Shown here one piece after another: positions 40,094 to 50,713 of a stretch of DNA of 64,000 bases. Position numbers and translations under genes: made by a program. The notes beneath the pieces are model-generated. The model did not search any database and was not told the origin of the DNA. It worked only from the letters and a program-made list of their open reading frames with translations. Location: NCBI RefSeq assembly GCF_006539185.1, contig NZ_BJMN01000001.1:113700-177699 (forward strand), read 5' to 3'. The DNA comes from Streptomyces gardneri (GTDB taxonomy: Bacteria > Actinomycetota > Actinomycetes > Streptomycetales > Streptomycetaceae). Positions within the stretch are counted from its first letter, which is position 1. Every line of letters starts with the position of its first letter.

Positions 40094-40510
40094 ATGAACG
40101 CCGAACGCGACCTGATCCGACTCCTCGCCGGAATGCGACCGGAACTCGCCCCCGGGCGGTACGTCTTCACCACGGTGGCCGGCCCCGCCGCCCCGGCCGG
40201 GGTCGCCCCCGTCGTCACCGTGACCGAGAGCGAGGGGCTCACCCTCGTCGTACGCCAGGAGGAGGCGGACGCCGCCTCCCTCCCGTACGACTACGTCGCG
40301 GGGTGGATCACCCTGCGGATCCACTCCGCGCTCGACGCCGTCGGCCTGACGGCCGCCGTCGCGGGCGCGCTCGCCGACGCGGGCATGAGCTGCAACGTCG
40401 TGGCCGGGTTCCACCACGACCACCTCTTCGTGGAACACGCGCGGGCGGAGGAGGCGTTGGCCGTTCTGGAGCGCCTCGCGGAGGGCGGCGACCTTCCGGG
40501 GCGTCCCTAG
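40094..40510 (+). CDS. ACT-domain protein
   Basis: A 138-residue stand-alone ACT protein of the ACT_7/CASTOR-like type. Two beta-alpha-beta-beta-alpha-beta units are discernible, the second with W-I-T-L-R-I-H-S-A-L-D-A-V-G-L-T-A-A-V-A-G-A-L-A-D-A-G-M-S-C-N-V-V-A-G-F-H-H-D-H-L-F-V read in segments: a strand, a helix facing small residues, and a G-F-H-H-D-H loop. ACT domains usually bind amino acids and regulate enzymes or transcription. No partner domain is fused and neighbours give no hint of the ligand. The start follows a promoter-like TAGGCT, implying a leaderless mRNA. Twenty or so conserved actinobacterial relatives exist in memory but none with assigned function. Confidence 0.75.
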   Translation: MNAERDLIRLLAGMRPELAPGRYVFTTVAGPAAPAGVAPVVTVTESEGLTLVVRQEEADAASLPYDYVAGWITLRIHSALDAVGLTAAVAGALADAGMSCNVVAGFHHDHLFVEHARAEEALAVLERLAEGGDLPGRP

Positions 40511-40642
40511 GGCTCCGGTCGGGGTCCTCCTTAGGGAAGCGGTGGGCCTCACTCATCCCTCGTCATGATCACCGGTGCTCTCCACCTGCCTAGGCTGAAG
40601 CCAACTCACGTCGCTCCAGCCGCAGATGAGGAAGTCAGCCCC

Positions 40643-41824
40643 GTGAAGTCGTCGCACCGCAAGGCCACCGCCGCCACCGTCTCCCTGCTCGCCGCCGCCG
40701 CGCTGCTCGTGCCCGCCGTCACCCCCGCCACGGCCGCCGCACCGGCAGCCGGCGCAGGCATCGGACACGGAGCCGACCGGGCCGCACTCCAGCAGGCCCT
40801 CGACGCCACCGTCGCCGCCGGGGTCCCCGGGGCCGTGGCCGAGGTGCGCGACGGGCGCGGAGTGTGGCGCGGCAGCAGCGGAACCGCCGATCTGGGCAGT
40901 GGGCGCGCCGCCAAGGCCGGCGACCGGTTCCGTGCCGGGAGCGTCACGAAGAGCTTCACCGCCACCCTCGTGCTCCAGCTGGTGGCCGAGGACAGGGTCG
41001 GGCTCGACGACACCGTGGAGGAGCACCTCCCCGGCGTCGTGCCCAACGGCGGGCACATCACCGTACGGCAGCTGCTCCACCACACCAGCGGTCTCGCCAA
41101 CTACACCGACGTGCTGCTGAGGAAGCCCGATCCGGTACGGGACGCACAGCGGGCCACGTACACACCGCGCGAGCTCATCGCGCTCGTCGCCGACGCGCCG
41201 AACAGGCCCGCGCCCGGCACGGTGTGGGAGTACTCCAACACCAACTACGTCGTCCTCGGACTGCTCGTCGAGGACATCACGGGCCGCTCGCTCCGGCACG
41301 AGACCGAGCGCCGCATCCTGCGCCCCCTGCGCCTGTCGGGCACGTCCTTCCCCACCACGGCGCACCTCGCCGGTCCGCGGCTGCACGGGTACGAGTGGCT
41401 CGACGGCCGCGGACCGGGCGCCGCGCCCACCGACCTCACCGAGTTCAGCCCCGCCGCCTACTGGGCCACCGGGACGCTCATCTCCACCACCCACGACCTG
41501 AACACCTTCTACAAGGCGCTCTTCGACGGCCGGTTGCTCCCGTCCCGCCTGGTGAAGGAGATGCGGGCGACGCAGCCCATGAACCCCGAGCGGCCGGGGC
41601 GCTCCTACGGTCTCGGCCTGGAGGGCAACGCCCACACCTGTCCGGCCGACGGACCGGTCCTCGGACACACGGGCGAGGTGGTCGGATATCAGACCTTCAG
41701 CTTCACCTCCGCCGACGGCGACCGACAGGTCACCCTGTCGGTCAACACCGGTCTGACCCTGTCCGACACGGCGGCGAAGGCCGCGACGAAGGTGCTCTCC
41801 ACCGCCCTGTGCCGAGCGGATTGA
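40643..41824 (+). CDS. Secreted serine hydrolase (class-C beta-lactamase/D,D-carboxypeptidase family)
   Basis: A 393-residue exported hydrolase. A signal peptide (residues about 8-33, ending A-T-A-A-A) is followed by the catalytic S-V-T-K, the tyrosine motif Y-S-N, and H-T-G in V-L-G-H-T-G-E-V, all three elements of the penicillin-recognising fold. It resembles the R61-type D-alanyl-D-alanine carboxypeptidase of Streptomyces in order and length, so trimming of peptidoglycan stem peptides is a reasonable guess; esterase activity is equally compatible. GTG at 40643 has GAGGAAG at good spacing. The stop is 146 bases before the LuxR-type gene, with no obvious terminator. Confidence 0.85.
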   Translation: MKSSHRKATAATVSLLAAAALLVPAVTPATAAAPAAGAGIGHGADRAALQQALDATVAAGVPGAVAEVRDGRGVWRGSSGTADLGSGRAAKAGDRFRAGSVTKSFTATLVLQLVAEDRVGLDDTVEEHLPGVVPNGGHITVRQLLHHTSGLANYTDVLLRKPDPVRDAQRATYTPRELIALVADAPNRPAPGTVWEYSNTNYVVLGLLVEDITGRSLRHETERRILRPLRLSGTSFPTTAHLAGPRLHGYEWLDGRGPGAAPTDLTEFSPAAYWATGTLISTTHDLNTFYKALFDGRLLPSRLVKEMRATQPMNPERPGRSYGLGLEGNAHTCPADGPVLGHTGEVVGYQTFSFTSADGDRQVTLSVNTGLTLSDTAAKAATKVLSTALCRAD

Positions 41825-41970
41825 GACGGACGCGCCGTCGTGCGCCCCTGGCTTGGGTGTTTACCCGTCCCTGTTCACTCCGTCGGGCGTACGCTGGGGT
41901 TTTCGCGGGGCCACCCGCCCGGCACCCCGCACTGTGCGCCGGGCGCGCGCCCCCGGTGTGGGGGTGGAAC

Positions 41971-44900
41971 GTGGTACCTGAGGACGGCAGGCCGGCCCGT
42001 AAGGGTTTCGGTCTCTTCGAACGCGAGGCGGCGCTCACGGCGGCCGAGGAGGCACTCGACCTCCTGACGGGCCTCGCCGAGGAGTTCCCTGCCCGGCCCG
42101 ACCGGGTGCCCGCACCCCGCGAGCCCCGTGGCCCCCACCTCGTCGCCGTCCCCGACGGAACCCCGAGCCGTCCCGTCATCCTCCCGGGCAGGGAGCCCGC
42201 CACCGGACCGAGGCTCCTCCCCGCCCCGGCCGACGACACCGTGACCGACCACATCGCGGCCGACAGCACCCTGGCCGACGCGTCCGACAGTGCTACCGAC
42301 AGCGCGTCCGAGGCCGACCGGCCCCGCGCCACCCGGCGCGGCGGCATCCTCGCCTACGCCGCCCCCGCCGGGCTCGGCAAGACCACCCTGCTCGCCGAGA
42401 TCCGGCGCCTCGCCGGCGCCCGCGGCTGCACCGTGCTCTCCGCCCGGGGCGGCGACCAGGAACAGCGGGTCGCCTTCCACGTCGCCCGGCAGCTCCTCCA
42501 GCCCCAACTGGCCCACGCCTCCGACACCGAGCTCCGCGAGCGGCTCGGCTCCTGGTACGACATCATCGGCCCCGCCCTCGGGCTGCGCGCCACCGGCGCC
42601 GGGTCCCCGCCCGACCCGCAGGGCCTGCGCGACGGACTCGACTGGGTCCTCACCCACCTCGCCGTCCGGCGCGCCCCGCTCGTCGTCGTCCTCGACGACG
42701 CCCACTGGGCCGACCCCGAGTCCCTCGGCTGGCTCGCCGCCTTCGCCCCGCGCGCCGAAGAGCTGCCCATGCTCCTCGTCGTCGCCTACCGGCCCGACGA
42801 ACTCCCCGACGAGGGCGCGGAGTTCACCGGACACCGCTCGGGGCAGCGGCCCCTCGGCCTCGCCCCGCTCACCACCGACGCCATAGCGCAGCTCGTCCGC
42901 GACCGGGTCGGCGCCCATGCCGACGACGCCTTCTGCCGGGAGTGCTGGACCGTCACCTCCGGCAATCCCTTCGAGGCCGTCGAACTCGCCGCCAAGGTCC
43001 GCGACCACGGCCTCGAACCCACCGCGGGCGGCGCCCACGAACTCCGCGACCTCGCCGCCGCCCTCAAGGGCAGCGGCCTCGTCACCCGGCTCGAACGCCT
43101 CGGCCCCGCCACCGTGCGCCTCGCCTGGGCCTGCGCCGTCCTCGGCACCGAGATCTCCCCGCAGCTCGCCGGAGCCGTCGCCGGACTCGGCGACGAGGCC
43201 GTCGCCGACTGCGCCGGGCGGCTGCGCGAGGCCCGGGTGCTCGCCGAGGCCGACGGACCCGACGAGCCCCTCCAGTTCGTCCACCCCCTCATCGCCACCA
43301 CCGTCTACCGCTCGATCCCCGCCGCCACCCGCGTCGCCCTCCACGGCCAGGCCGCCTGGTGCGTCGTCGACGCGGGCCTCGGCTCCACCGCCGCGGCCCG
43401 CCACCTCCTGGAGACCCACCCCGAGGGCGACTCCTGGGCTGTCGGCCATCTGCGCGCGGCCGCCCGCGAGAACCTCCGCGCCGGCGCCCCCGACGCAGCC
43501 CGCCGCTTCCTCGCCCGCGCCCTGCGCGAGCCCCCCACCGTCGACGACCGGGCCGCCGTCCTCTTCGAGCTCGGCTGCTCCTCCCTCCTCACCGAACCCG
43601 CCACCACCGTCAACCACCTGCGCGCCGCCCTGGAGGAGCCGATCGCCGACCCGGCCCTGCGGCACGGCATCGTCTACCGCCTCTCCCAGGTCCTCGCCCA
43701 CAGCGACCGCCTCGTCGAGGCCTCCGAGCTCCTCGGCCGCGAGGCCCGGCAGACCACCGACGCCCGCAGCCGCCTCCGTATGCAGGCCGAGAAGTTCATG
43801 TGGGACGCCTTCCGCGCCGACGAACCCGAGTCGCCCGCCCGCTCCCGCCGCCTCACCGCCCTCGCCGACCGGCTCACCGGCCGCGACCTCACCGAGCGGT
43901 ACGTCATCGGCCTGCGCGCCTGGGACGCCACCCTGCGCGCCGAACCCTCCGCCGTCGCCGTACGGCACGCCGAGCGCGCCCTCGAAGGCGGTCTCAGCTG
44001 GGCCGACGAGAGCCGGGGCTTCGAGGTCCCGGTCCTCACGGCCCTCACCTTCCTCTACGCCGACCGCCCCGGCCGCGCCGAGGAGCTGTTCGCCGCCGGC
44101 ACCGCCGAGTTCGAGCGCCAGGGCTGGCGCGGCGCCCACCTCTCCTTCGCGTACACCCTGCTCGGCTACATCCGCTACCGCCGCGGCCGCCTCGTCGAGG
44201 CCGAGGACTTCGTCCGCGCCGGACTGCGCCTCGCGGAGCGCGTCGGACCGCGCACCCCCGCCCAGTGGTACGCGGTCGGCGTCACCATCGAGGTCCTGCT
44301 CGCCCGCGGCCGGGTCGAGGAGGCCGACCGCATCGCCCGCGAGCACGACTTCGGCGAGCCCTTCCCGGCCGCCGTCGGCCGCCGCCTCGACCCGCGCGGC
44401 ATGCGCAACCCCGCCTGGTGCCCCTGGCAGCTCCACCTCGCCGCCGCCGAGGCCGCCACGACCCCCGCGAGGGCCCGGCGGACCGCCCAGGAGGCCGTCG
44501 CCCGCGCCCGGCAGTACGGGGCACCCTCCGCGATCGGCTCGGCGCTCCGGGTGCTCGCCGAGGTCTCCGCGCCCGCCGAGCACGTGAAGCTCCTGGAGGA
44601 GTCCGTCGACTGGCTGGACCAGTCGCCCGCCGCCTACGAGCTCGCCCGCTCCCTCGTCGCCCTCGGCGCCGCCCTGCGCCGCACGGAACGCGCGGGGGAG
44701 GCCGCCGAGCACCTCTACCGGGGCCTGGAGGCCGCCCAGGACTGCGGCGCCGACGGCCTGGTCGACGAGGCGCGGGCCGAGCTGGCGGCGGCCGGACTGC
44801 GCCCCCGGGCCCTCCACCCGGCCGGCACGGACACGCTCACCGCCCGTGAGCGCCAGGCCGCCGAGCTCACCGTCCGCGACCGGGACGTGGCCCTCCACCT

Positions 44901-45021
44901 CGGCGTCGACGCGGCCGCCGTCAGCCGCCTCCTTTCGGCCGTCTACCGGAAACTGGGCACCGACAGGACCGGCCTCGACCAGGCCCTGCGGAACACGGGC
45001 CGCCCCGGCGGGCAGCCCTGA
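41971..45021 (+). CDS. Large ATPase regulator, LuxR/LAL-like with degenerate DNA-binding end
   Basis: A 1016-residue STAND-type protein. After a basic/proline-rich N-terminus (1-120) lies the nucleotide site: Walker A A-P-A-G-L-G-K-T-T with Lys137 and Walker B V-V-V-L-D-D-A-H-W-A-D around Asp242. A long alpha-helical, TPR-like region (about 450-940) follows, and residues about 953-1000 resemble a LuxR helix-turn-helix: L-T-A-R-E-R-Q-A-A-E-L-T, V-A-L-H-L-G-V-D-A-A-A-V, Y-R-K-L-G. The segment between its first two helices is shorter than in canonical LuxR domains. LAL regulators use ATP hydrolysis and inducer binding to activate secondary-metabolite or sugar genes. GTG 41971 is chosen just behind GGGGGTGG; no target operon is evident. 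Confidence 0.8.
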   Translation: MVPEDGRPARKGFGLFEREAALTAAEEALDLLTGLAEEFPARPDRVPAPREPRGPHLVAVPDGTPSRPVILPGREPATGPRLLPAPADDTVTDHIAADSTLADASDSATDSASEADRPRATRRGGILAYAAPAGLGKTTLLAEIRRLAGARGCTVLSARGGDQEQRVAFHVARQLLQPQLAHASDTELRERLGSWYDIIGPALGLRATGAGSPPDPQGLRDGLDWVLTHLAVRRAPLVVVLDDAHWADPESLGWLAAFAPRAEELPMLLVVAYRPDELPDEGAEFTGHRSGQRPLGLAPLTTDAIAQLVRDRVGAHADDAFCRECWTVTSGNPFEAVELAAKVRDHGLEPTAGGAHELRDLAAALKGSGLVTRLERLGPATVRLAWACAVLGTEISPQLAGAVAGLGDEAVADCAGRLREARVLAEADGPDEPLQFVHPLIATTVYRSIPAATRVALHGQAAWCVVDAGLGSTAAARHLLETHPEGDSWAVGHLRAAARENLRAGAPDAARRFLARALREPPTVDDRAAVLFELGCSSLLTEPATTVNHLRAALEEPIADPALRHGIVYRLSQVLAHSDRLVEASELLGREARQTTDARSRLRMQAEKFMWDAFRADEPESPARSRRLTALADRLTGRDLTERYVIGLRAWDATLRAEPSAVAVRHAERALEGGLSWADESRGFEVPVLTALTFLYADRPGRAEELFAAGTAEFERQGWRGAHLSFAYTLLGYIRYRRGRLVEAEDFVRAGLRLAERVGPRTPAQWYAVGVTIEVLLARGRVEEADRIAREHDFGEPFPAAVGRRLDPRGMRNPAWCPWQLHLAAAEAATTPARARRTAQEAVARARQYGAPSAIGSALRVLAEVSAPAEHVKLLEESVDWLDQSPAAYELARSLVALGAALRRTERAGEAAEHLYRGLEAAQDCGADGLVDEARAELAAAGLRPRALHPAGTDTLTARERQAAELTVRDRDVALHLGVDAAAVSRLLSAVYRKLGTDRTGLDQALRNTGRPGGQP

Positions 45022-45065
45022 CCGGGGCGGGGCGCCCGGCGCGCGGCATCGCGCGCCGGGGCACG

Positions 45066-45071
45066 TACCAT
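45066..45071 (+). promoter_or_regulatory. Candidate -10 element, leaderless start
   Basis: TACCAT lies 6 bases before the ATG at 45078, which lacks a Shine-Dalgarno sequence. It fits the TANNNT consensus and suggests a leaderless mRNA for the two-gene unit at 45078-45960. Confidence 0.4.
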
Positions 45072-45077
45072 GGCCGT

Positions 45078-45578
45078 ATGTCCTTCCTCCGCCGCCGCAG
45101 CGCCGCCACTCCCGCGGGCCCGGACTTCGATGTCCTGGCCATGGATCCGGGCGACTGGCCCGGCAATCTCGGCGCCGGTCTGCTGCCCGCCCCCGACGGC
45201 TCCTGCCAGGGCGTGTTCCTCCGGTACGACCTGTTCGGCGGCCGCGGCCCCGCGATGATCATCGGCAACCTCCCCGAGGGCTCCCCGGCGCGCGAGCTCG
45301 CCGACGGGCAGATCCCCTTCGAGGTCGCCCAGCTCCTCGCGGCCCTGGAGAACGACGAGCCGGTCGAGGTGCTCGACACCGAGGACGTCCCCGTGATGCA
45401 GGGCGACAACCTCCTCATCGTCCGCCGCCTCAAGCTCTCCGAGAGCCGCATCTCCTGCGTCCAGTTCGACCGCAGCGACAACGTCCTCGTGACGATCGCC
45501 AGTTGGGACCGGCCGATCACCGACGACCTGTACGCGCTGCTCAAGCCCCTGCCCGCCGAGCTGTTCCAGCAGGGCTGA
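45078..45578 (+). CDS. Conserved actinobacterial protein of unknown function
   Basis: I do not recognise a named family. The 166-residue soluble protein starts with a short basic tail (S-F-L-R-R-R), followed by D-F-D-V-L-A-M-D-P-G-D-W-P-G-N-L-G and an alternating strand/turn pattern (Q-G-V-F-L-R-Y-D-L-F-G-G, G-P-A-M-I-I-G-N-L-P). No signal peptide, membrane segment or Cys pair is present. The C-terminal third (residues about 100-160) is strand-rich and ends L-P-A-E-L-F-Q-Q-G. It is followed after 16 bases by the S4-domain gene and may be co-transcribed, which would place it in RNA or translation metabolism at best by association. Confidence 0.7.
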   Translation: MSFLRRRSAATPAGPDFDVLAMDPGDWPGNLGAGLLPAPDGSCQGVFLRYDLFGGRGPAMIIGNLPEGSPARELADGQIPFEVAQLLAALENDEPVEVLDTEDVPVMQGDNLLIVRRLKLSESRISCVQFDRSDNVLVTIASWDRPITDDLYALLKPLPAELFQQG

Positions 45579-45594
45579 CGGGAAGCGGGGGCCG

Positions 45595-45960
45595 ATGAGC
45601 GCGCGCGTCGACGCCTGGATCTGGGCGGTCCGCCTCACCAAGACCCGGGCCCAGGCCGCCGCGGCCTGCCGGGCCGGGCACGTCAAGGTCAACGGCGACC
45701 GGGCCAAGCCCGCGCAGTCGGTGAAGCCGGGCGACGAGGTCAGGATCTTCCACGGCGGCCGTGAACGGATCGTCGAGGTCAAGGAGTTGCACATCAAGCG
45801 GGTCGGGCCGCCCGTCGCCGTCGAGGCGTACGTGGACAACAGCCCGCCCCCGCCGCCCCGCGAGCACGTCGCCGTCGCGGCGGTACGCGACCGGGGCGCG
45901 GGCCGCCCCACCAAGCGCGAGCGCCGCGAGATCGACGACCTGCGCGGCCGGCGCACCTGA
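45595..45960 (+). CDS. S4-domain RNA-binding protein (HslR-like)
   Basis: A 121-residue protein with an N-terminal S4 domain: R-V-D-A-W-I-W-A-V-R-L-T-K-T-R-A-Q-A-A-A-A-C, G-H-V-K-V-N-G-D-R-A-K-P-A, V-K-P-G-D-E-V-R-I. The C-terminal half is basic and ends R-P-T-K-R-E-R-R-E-I-D-D-L-R-G-R, the tail of the Hsp15/HslR family. E. coli Hsp15 binds the 50S subunit carrying nascent peptidyl-tRNA and helps recycle stalled ribosomes; this protein probably has a similar role. A Shine-Dalgarno-like GGAAGCGGGGG precedes the ATG. The unit is ended by a very strong hairpin. Confidence 0.88.
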   Translation: MSARVDAWIWAVRLTKTRAQAAAACRAGHVKVNGDRAKPAQSVKPGDEVRIFHGGRERIVEVKELHIKRVGPPVAVEAYVDNSPPPPPREHVAVAAVRDRGAGRPTKRERREIDDLRGRRT

Positions 45961-45969
45961 TCCGATGAC

Positions 45970-46005
45970 CCGAAGGCCTCCGGGAACCGTCCCGGAGGCC
46001 TTCGG
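45970..46005. terminator. Perfect bidirectional terminator hairpin
   Basis: Sixteen-base perfect arms (CCGAAGGCCTCCGGGA at 45970-45985 and its complement at 45990-46005) around an ACCG loop. It lies between the S4 gene and the leftward geosmin synthase. Confidence 0.85.
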
Positions 46006-46011
46006 CGCAGG

Positions 46012-48369
<2,358 letters not shown>

Positions 48370-50373
48370 TCAGCCCTGGGAAACCCGCACGTCAGAGGCC
48401 TTCACAAAGGCCACCCGATGGCCGAACTGGATCTGGTAGTACTCCTCCTGGCCCCGGACGACCGTGTGTCCGCTGCTGTCGAACACCGGCGCGAAGTAGT
48501 ACTCGCCCGGTGTGCGGTCACCCACCACGTACCGCTGACCCGCGAGCAGCTTGTACGGCAGCGGGGACACCGCCTGCACCGGCACCCCCGCCGGGTAGGC
48601 CGAGGCCTCCGGATACGCCCGCCCGTACACCGGCACCTCCGTGAGCCCCTCCCGGGGAGTGAGGACGAGCCCGCGCGCGTTCACCGCGGCCGGCTCCTTC
48701 CCCGGGTTGTGGAACCACGCCTTCTGCCCCAGGTACCAGATCGCCGTCCACTCGCCCCGGCGCTCCGCCACCGCGAAGCTCTGCCCGGTCGAGGCGCGCG
48801 CCCCGGTGTCGTTGACCCCGGTGGTCGAGTCCTGCCCACCCGGCCGCAGCCCGATGTCCTTCACCAGGGGCGCGTCGGCGCTCGGTGCGGTGTGCAGGCG
48901 CACCGCACCGCTCCCGTGCGGCGCACACACCTCGCCCGCCTTCACGCAGCCCGTGTAGACCGGCTGATGCGCGCTGTAGTCGGGCCGGATCGTCACCACT
49001 CCGGCGTGCGGACCGGCGCTCGGCGTGATCGGCCGGCCCAGCAGCTTGAAGTAGTGGGCCCAGTCCCAGTACGGGCCCGGGTCCGTGTGCATGCCCCGGA
49101 TCGTCGAGGTCACCGTCCCCGGCACGGTGTCGTGCCCGAGGATGTGCTGCCGGTCCAGCAGGATGTCGTACCGCTGCGCCAGGTACCGCACGAGCCTCGC
49201 CGACGTCCGGTACATCGCCTCCGTGTACCAGGAGTCCGGCGAGGTGAGGAAGCCCTCGTGCTCCAGCCCCACCGATTTGGCGTTCACGAACCAGTTCCCC
49301 GCGTGCCACCCGACGTCCTTGAGCGGCAGGTGCTGCGCGATGTGCCCGTCCGAGGAGCGCAGCGAGTACTGCCACGACACGTACGTCGGGTCCTGCACCA
49401 GCTTCAGGGTGACGTCCCAGGTCGCCTCGGTGTCGTGGACGACGATGTAGTCGATCGACTGGGACGAGGGCCGGTCCGCCTTGTCGTGGTTGCCGTAGTC
49501 GCCGTCGCCGAACTCCTCGTACGGCGCGGGGATCCACTCGCAGGCCACCGACCGCGGGCACTCCACCGGACCCGCGGCGGGCCGGCGCAGCCCGAGCGCG
49601 TCGACCTGCTCCGTGGCGGGCGCCACCGCGGGGACGGCAGGGAGCGACACCCGCTGGCCGCTGTCCGTCGTGCGGGACTCCCCGGTCCGGATCACGTCGA
49701 ACACGTCGTTCGCGTACGTCGCGGCCGTCGCCGAGTCGTCGGCACCCGAGTAGCGCGCCACGGCTCCGTACCACTCGGCGGGGTCGGCGCTCGCCGGCAG
49801 CCCGGCCTCCCGCTGCGCCGCCGCGAGCAGCGCCGCCCCACCCTCGATGTTCGCGGCGGTGGAGTCGCGCAGCTCCTCGGCAGGGATCCCGGAGAGCGCG
49901 GACGCCCGCTCCAGGGTCCGCAGCCGGCCGGGCAGCGCCTCCGACGCGGGCACGGCCGCGCTCGCGGGTGCATCGGCCGCCGTCCGGGCCGGGCGCGAGG
50001 AGTCGCCGCGCCCGTCCTCCTCGCCGTCCGAGTGGTGCGGGGCGGTGGACTCGGCGAGCGCCGTCACCGCGTCCGTCAGGTGCATCGGCCCGTATCCGCC
50101 GGTCACGCTCGGCGCACCGCCGTGGGTGTCCCAGCGCGACTGGAGGTACGACACGGCGAGCAGGACGCTCTCGGGCACGCCGTGGTGCGCGGCCGCCCGC
50201 GCGAACTGCCCTTGGAGCGTGCCCGCCTCGGGCACCTCGGCGACGGCGGACGGGGCCGCGGACAGCAGTGGCAGCAGCAGGGCGGCGGACGCGACGGCGC
50301 CCGCCACCCTCGGCACGCGGCGGGGGGACCGTGGCAGGGGTGACACACGTCTGTAGGACGTGGAACGGAGCAA
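48370..50373 (-). CDS. Secreted N-acetylmuramoyl-L-alanine amidase with N-terminal lysozyme-like region
   Basis: A 667-residue exported protein. The signal sequence (about residues 18-45) ends A-P-S-A-V-A. Residues about 55-110 resemble a goose-lysozyme/SLT-like segment (S-Y-L-Q-S-R-W, G-G-Y-G-P-M-H-L), in which the position usually held by the catalytic Glu is Gln78. The central Amidase_2 domain (about 300-460) has zinc-site histidines in Y-I-V-V-H-D-T-E, G-L-E-H-E-G and I-L-G-H-D-T. The C-terminal 200 residues include an SH3-like repeat (R-L-H-T-A-P-S-A-D-A-P) probably binding the wall. It cleaves the MurNAc-L-Ala bond of peptidoglycan. TTG at 50373 preceded by GGAGG is chosen; longer frames lead into non-coding DNA. 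Confidence 0.83.
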   Translation of the reverse strand: MLRSTSYRRVSPLPRSPRRVPRVAGAVASAALLLPLLSAAPSAVAEVPEAGTLQGQFARAAAHHGVPESVLLAVSYLQSRWDTHGGAPSVTGGYGPMHLTDAVTALAESTAPHHSDGEEDGRGDSSRPARTAADAPASAAVPASEALPGRLRTLERASALSGIPAEELRDSTAANIEGGAALLAAAQREAGLPASADPAEWYGAVARYSGADDSATAATYANDVFDVIRTGESRTTDSGQRVSLPAVPAVAPATEQVDALGLRRPAAGPVECPRSVACEWIPAPYEEFGDGDYGNHDKADRPSSQSIDYIVVHDTEATWDVTLKLVQDPTYVSWQYSLRSSDGHIAQHLPLKDVGWHAGNWFVNAKSVGLEHEGFLTSPDSWYTEAMYRTSARLVRYLAQRYDILLDRQHILGHDTVPGTVTSTIRGMHTDPGPYWDWAHYFKLLGRPITPSAGPHAGVVTIRPDYSAHQPVYTGCVKAGEVCAPHGSGAVRLHTAPSADAPLVKDIGLRPGGQDSTTGVNDTGARASTGQSFAVAERRGEWTAIWYLGQKAWFHNPGKEPAAVNARGLVLTPREGLTEVPVYGRAYPEASAYPAGVPVQAVSPLPYKLLAGQRYVVGDRTPGEYYFAPVFDSSGHTVVRGQEEYYQIQFGHRVAFVKASDVRVSQG

Positions 50374-50713
50374 GGCAGCCTCCAGGGGCGGGGGTGACAC
50401 GGCGGCGTGCGGGACCGAACCCGTACAGGGGTATCGGGTCCCGGACGATCCGTCAATCACGCCTGCGCACGCGGAAGTTCCCACGTCAGGACGGGAATGG
50501 AGGCCGTTCGGCGGAGTTTCGCGACGACGGGTCCCGGGCCTGGGACGCGTCAGTGGAGTGGACCAATGGGGCCGTCGCCCGCGAGGTCCGACGGCGTGGA
50601 CAAGACGGTGCGCCGTGTCCCGGTGTGTCGGCACCGGGCGCACGGCGCGCCTCCCTGGGGCCCTGTCGTGGACGTCCCGTCCGGGCCCCGTGTCGTCGGT
50701 CGGACCCGCCCCT
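50374..50713. other. Intergenic region without an identifiable gene
   Basis: 340 bases between the amidase start and the leftward phosphotransferase stop. It should hold the amidase promoter. Several short open frames exist but have poor codon bias and no ribosome-binding site. No convincing repeat, palindrome or RNA fold was recognised. Confidence 0.6.

Noticed and set aside
41875..44898. A 1007-codon open frame on the minus strand across the LuxR/LAL gene
   Set aside because: Antisense to a gene with Walker motifs; composition dominated by Gly, Ala, Glu and Val with no recognisable motif.
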